Part shown: piece after piece, positions 9,606-13,534 of the stretch
How positions within the stretch are numbered: the stretch's first letter is position 1
How the letters are laid out: the number at the start of each line of letters is the position of its first letter
Assembly: GCA_036939975.1 (NCBI GenBank)
Contig: JALLPB010000698.1
Location: 1 to 13,534 of the forward strand
Source of the DNA: Cyclostephanos tholiformis
Lineage: Eukaryota; Bacillariophyta; Thalassiosirophyceae; Thalassiosirales; Thalassiosiraceae
Reading direction: 5' to 3'
DNA: 13,534 nucleotides
Translations under genes and position numbers: made by a program
The notes under the pieces: generated by a model
Told to the model about the DNA's origin: nothing
Database searches by the model: none
Seen by the model: the letters and a program-made list of their open reading frames with translations, nothing else

Positions 9606-10796
9606 ACCTGTAGTGGTATAAGGATACTCATACCCCTTATTGTCATTACAATCTGTTTTAAGTCCCAACCAACCCAGAAATCAATTTACTTTACATATGT
9701 GGTCTCTATTATGTACAATTTGTGAATATTTTGTTAGTCATTATTTTCCAACAAATAATCCTCCAGTTTGATTATTTGGTTGTTTCAACTCAGTAGTTTT
9801 ATTTATTCTCTTGTGAGCAATTCACTTTAAGTGGACATGTTTTTTTCCTCTTCTCTTCTTCATCAACAAAGCAGAGGAGTGAGTGGTCTGAGGTTTGGAC
9901 AAATATCATTTGAGTTGCACTTCCTTCTGAATGGACTTCTTGACATGTGTTAGAAGCAAATTACTACTGTTTTGACTTCTTCAGGCAGTAAATCTAATTT
10001 GTTGTAGTTTCAGCACATCCTTACAATGCCAAATGTCTGCCCATCTACATCATGTGAAGGTGCTCAAACACTTTAAATAAATCCAGCAAATATGGAGATG
10101 GGGAGAGTTGGTGGTGGTTTACAATGTCTTCAGAAGCAGCACCATGTCGCTTACTACCTTGGGATAGTGCTACAAGGGACATTTTTGTCCAAAAAGGGAC
10201 AGCCAATAACCTAATGGCTTTCCATTATGTATTTTCACTTCATCATCTACAAAAAATAAAAAATGTCTGATCTTTCCTATTTTGCATCATCTTCTTATGT
10301 CCCGGAGAGAGAATCTCATAGGGCTACAACTTATTATGTACAAAAATTGGGATTATTTAGTTGTGTTTATTTTTTCTATACTTGAATACCATAATCCTGT
10401 GTAGAATGTCCAAAAAAGTCGCATAATTTTGGCCTTGTTTTGATTAATAGCTTAACAGCTAAGTCTGTTTGGGCGGAAAAAAACTCCTCAGCGCTCGTAC
10501 TTTTGGGTAGGTATGTACCCGTGGCAGGAACCATTTTCAGGTGCATTGACTCTCTCTACCTGCATAGGAATCTTCCAGTTGCCTCTCAACCAATTCATAA
10601 AAACATATTTTACATGGAACAATTCAACCATGGCCAAAATGGCCAGTGGAACTGATGTTTCTGTTGAACAATGGCAGTGAATGGAAGTGATATTGTACGG
10701 AGGCCTTCCTTTACCCCTTGGAAATGCACCATGCAAGTTTTGTTGATTGTTTGGTTGTATTCATAGTAATATATATGGCTTAGTTTAGTACTATTG

Positions 10797-11010
10797 TCAT
10801 TGCATTTTTTTGTTCTGATGATTGATGTGATAGTGCCAATGACATTTTGTTGCCCTCCCTTTGATGAAGTTATTGCAGAGGAAGATGTCCTTGCCACATT
10901 GTATGCTGTACTCCTCGCAGCACATGTATGTGTCACTGCTGGGCTGTGAGGGCAATTTGCCATGCTTGTCTCCTTTCCTCGGCAATCATCCCAACAACAC
11001 TTCCTCTGTT
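10797..11010 (-). other. C-terminal Cys/His zinc-finger segment of the transposase remnant
   Basis: Crossing a frame change near 10985, the end of the remnant reads CCWDDC, then YMCCEEYSIQCGKDIFLC, then KCHWHYHINH. This spacing of Cys and His pairs fits the Cys-rich C-terminal domain by which piggyBac transposases bind DNA. It supports the family call and marks the 3' end of the old reading frame. Confidence 0.7.
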
Positions 11011-13483
11011 TTCCCCCCATGTTGCTCTGATGGACCATCCAAGGTGATGTTCTTTTCTTCTCATGCTTCCAAAGAGCATAATTTTCCTCAACAGGCACTT
11101 TGACAGGAATTGGCCTTGCCCGAACTGGCATAAAACCAATAGCATCCAAGCAAATGCTCCTGCTGCTAAGCCACCCAAACAACTTTGTCCTGCCCGAGTC
11201 CAGCTTGGATGCTCTGCCCTCAACTTTCTTATTGCCAGACCCCTCTGAAGCAGATCATGTGTAAGCTCCCTCAATGCTTTGCCCATGTCCAACAACCTTC
11301 TGCCCAGTGTGTGCCAATTGAATAGTACCCGGTACATTTTGTAGGCATTGTTCAACGCCATGTTGTATAGATGAAAAATAAGCTTTGGTACCAACTGTGA
11401 AGCCAGCTCTTACACCCCAGATTGTAATTTGCCTCCGCTCTGTTCCCCTTATCAATAAGACGGAATGTGTTGCAATAGTCTTTTGTTTGTGCTGGGCATG
11501 GCACCTCCATCCTGTGCCTCTCCCGCTTGCCGATGTTGTCCCACTGCTTCCACATCATGCCCATAATTCAAGGGAGTTTTCACTATTGCATTGTCCAACC
11601 ATGCCACAAAGAAGAGTGGCAGTGTCTTGTGCTGCCAGGAGCACACACTATCATACGTCCCCTTCTTCATCTTTGAGATGTGATCAGCAACGTTGGTGCA
11701 ACACAATTTGAATGTGCCATCCCGACCATGTTTATCCCCAGAACATCATGTCTTATCATTGCCATGATGTCAACCACGTAGGCGCTGTCCATAGTCATGC
11801 AATGTCCATTTTCTTTGAAGTCATTTAGCATCAATGACAAATTATTGACCCACTTTTGTATGCTGATGGTGTGATTGGTCCTCTGACCCAAATCTTGTCC
11901 AACTTTCTGCCAAAGACATGTACATGTAACTTGTACGACACGAGCTCATCGTGGGTTATGGCCAATGAGTGGATTGTTGCACCAGTATGAATTGACTTTG
12001 GATCTGACCCTTGCATGATTGGGCTGTGGTACCAGTTGGCAATACAACTCTCGTCAAATGTGACACAGTGTCCAAACTATACACACTCCTTCCAGCAACA
12101 GTTGAACCCATCCTCACAAAGTGCAAACCTATGTCGATGGTGAGCCATGTTGTCTGGACTGCTCACTTTTTTATCCCCATAAATCTCATCCCATTCATCC
12201 CCATATCTTCATCCCAATCATCATCAAAATGCAAACAGCGATACATATCCTCAAATGCATTGTTGGGCATGCTTTCCATGCACATACCAATGGCATTGAG
12301 CGACTCTTGCATCAACCAACATCTCTCAAATGACGGGTTACCCCACAAACTTTGGTCAAGCTGACATCCAAAAAAATGGGCAATGTGATCCATGTTGATG
12401 TATTTTTCATCTGCAGGATCATAATACTTGTTTGGTGTCCATCCCTTTGTCTGGATGGAGTGCACCATGTAATCCTGCATCCTTGCGGCTAAACACTAGG
12501 AAATTTTTTGCCATCCCCAAATTTTGGGAGCATCCACTCAAAGATCAAAGGTCACCCTGCTCATCCATGAACCCAATCAGCTCTTTCTCTGTCACATTGG
12601 GTTGAAATTTCTCCAATCCAGAATAGAGAATTGATTAAACATCTTGTCCCATATTGCTGTTGATGTGCATTGTCCAATCGTCTGGTGATGACTTTTTGTA
12701 CCTCCTCTGCTCATTGTCATCAACATCCACATCCACAACTGCATCGCCATCCTTGACACTCAATAACAAATCATCATGGTTGATTGTCATTGTTTTAGTG
12801 GTGCAGCTTTTATTGTTGCATGTGGTCACCAGCCCCTTCTCCTCTTTGTCATTATCTTTATTGTCATCTTCCTCACCCTTTTTTGTCATCTTCATTGCTC
12901 TCTTTGTCATCATCATTGTTTGGTTGTTCCCAAATTCATCACAATCTTTGCTGTTGTCATCAGTGTCATCATCATTGTTGACTGCACTGTTTACGATGTT
13001 CTTGATGACGCCCATCCCTACAGGCATGTGGGAGAGTGATCCCATGAAGATAGCCATGATATCTGGTTGATGACGTCATGGCATGGTGACTCGCACCATC
13101 TTGTCATCCAGATTGCCTAGACAGCAATCCGGGAGACAGAAGCAGTCAAAGCCAGGTTGCTTTATGTCCATGTAAGTAAGGATGGACTCATAGAGCATCC
13201 CATATTAATAATCATTGCTGTTGAGCTGTACTTCAAAGTAGTATGCTCATGGCTCTTTTAACTTTATCGAAACAATATGGCCAGGATTAAGATGGTCGTC
13301 ATGGTAGGCACCAGGCCACCAGCTGTTTGGGATGATCAGCCGGAAGCCCACTAATGGCTTGGCCCATTCCATATCAATGGGGATGTGATTGATGCCAAGG
13401 AGGGAGATGTGGGGCATGGGATCAGTAGTTGGTTTGGAAGTAGTTGAGTGGCACAATTTGTGAGTTGTGGTGACATCAAGCAT
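10797..13483 (-). pseudogene. Decayed piggyBac-family (DDE_Tnp_1_7-like) transposase
   Basis: A cut-and-paste transposase of the piggyBac superfamily once lay here; it is now spread over all three minus frames. From its N-terminal end the pieces are: 13483-13247 (LVGFRLIIPNSWWPG); 13057-12635, an acidic Asn/Asp/Lys-rich segment; about 12660-12500 (EWMLPKFGDGKKFPS); 12480-12163 (GWTPNKYYDP, FEDMYRCLHFDDDWDED); about 12060-11890 (TFDES, TGATIHSLAITHDE); 11891-11667 (NGHCMTMDSAYVVDIM); 11706-11452 (MKKGTYDSVC, WLDNAIVKT); 11564-11352 (EVPCPAQTKDYC, FRLIDKG); 11394-about 11180 (FHLYNMALNNAYKMY); 11182-about 10985 (VHQSNMGGKQRKCCWDDC); and 10985-10797, a Cys/His-rich tail. Frame changes between nearly every neighbouring piece, plus internal stops, make it non-functional. 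The three acidic positions expected of the catalytic triad (FDES, DSAY, WLDN) are still recognisable. The annotated N-terminal end may continue past the right edge. No terminal repeats or TTAA duplication could be paired. Confidence 0.85.
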
Positions 13484-13534
13484 CTTTGTTTTGTTTCTGG
13501 TACAAATCTACATACAACAATCAGCCCCAAAATT

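Larger units (their letters stand above)
8865..10796. other. AT-rich intergenic stretch with no supportable gene
   Basis: About 1.9 kb between the glycosyltransferase stop and the last recognisable transposase piece. The first part is presumably the 3' untranslated region. Short open frames here show no family features and no matching frame across junctions. The part nearest the transposase remnant probably includes the 3' flank of the element; several TTAA tetramers (the piggyBac target sequence) occur, but I could not pair any with an inverted terminal repeat. Confidence 0.5.

Noticed and set aside
8865..10440. Small open frames of 71-78 codons near 9087-9323 and 9389-9604 as possible genes
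   Set aside because: No homology that I recognise, no coding-like bias, and no splice-compatible neighbours.
10440..11248. Several plus-strand open frames of 60-108 codons
   Set aside because: They lie opposite or beside transposase pieces and carry no recognisable motif.
12654..13070. Plus-strand open frame rich in Leu and Ser that looks like a membrane protein
   Set aside because: It is the antisense of the acidic Asp/Asn-rich segment of the transposase remnant; GAT/GAC repeats read as ATC/GTC give false hydrophobic runs.
1..13534. tRNA, rRNA, CRISPR or prokaryotic operon features
   Set aside because: No tRNA-like B box with matching arms, no rRNA core sequence, no spaced repeats and no ribosome-binding sites were seen; the introns point to a eukaryotic nuclear region.

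Overview
The window looks like nuclear DNA from a unicellular eukaryotic alga, most likely a diatom or related stramenopile (inference). The support is: short GT-AG introns of about 73-120 nt; a SufD-type iron-sulfur scaffold protein (in red-lineage algae SufD is commonly nuclear while sufB and sufC stay on the plastid genome); a Golgi-type sugar-transferring protein; and a decayed piggyBac-family transposase of a kind I associate with diatom genomes. I see no operons, Shine-Dalgarno sites, tRNAs, rRNAs or CRISPR arrays.

Layout. 1-1146 (+): the C-terminal part of a SufD-like protein. It is open through the left edge and carries one apparent frameshift in a run of seven G. 1147-1588: short 3' intergenic stretch. 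1589-2373 (-): a probable small multi-exon gene, or broken gene, of unknown function, with unresolved splicing. 2374-2784: intergenic region between divergent starts. 2785-8864 (+): the main gene, 13 exons whose junctions all keep frame, giving a predicted 1647-residue type II membrane protein. 8865-10796: AT-rich stretch with no supportable gene. 10797-13483 (-): remains of a piggyBac-like transposase broken by many frameshifts but still carrying recognisable catalytic motifs and a C-terminal Cys/His finger.

The main gene is the most interesting object. After a cytosolic tail, one membrane anchor and a Ser/Gly/Thr-rich stem come two tandem O-fucosyltransferase-like domains (each with FNNIRM, RT-V-LPP, HVRR-D and STF motifs). 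A third, unrelated glycosyltransferase domain follows, resembling the plant hydroxyproline O-arabinosyltransferase / peptidyl-serine galactosyltransferase group (D-P-D motif, GLPHE, HYCQ). Three catalytic-type domains in one Golgi-anchored chain suggest an assembly-line enzyme that builds an O-glycan on secreted or cell-wall protein; the substrate and sugars are inference. The two O-FucT copies share two intron positions but differ at six others, and the second copy has changes at two motif positions.

Base composition falls from GC-rich at the left (SufD and exon 1 of the big gene) to AT-richer in the later exons and the transposon region.
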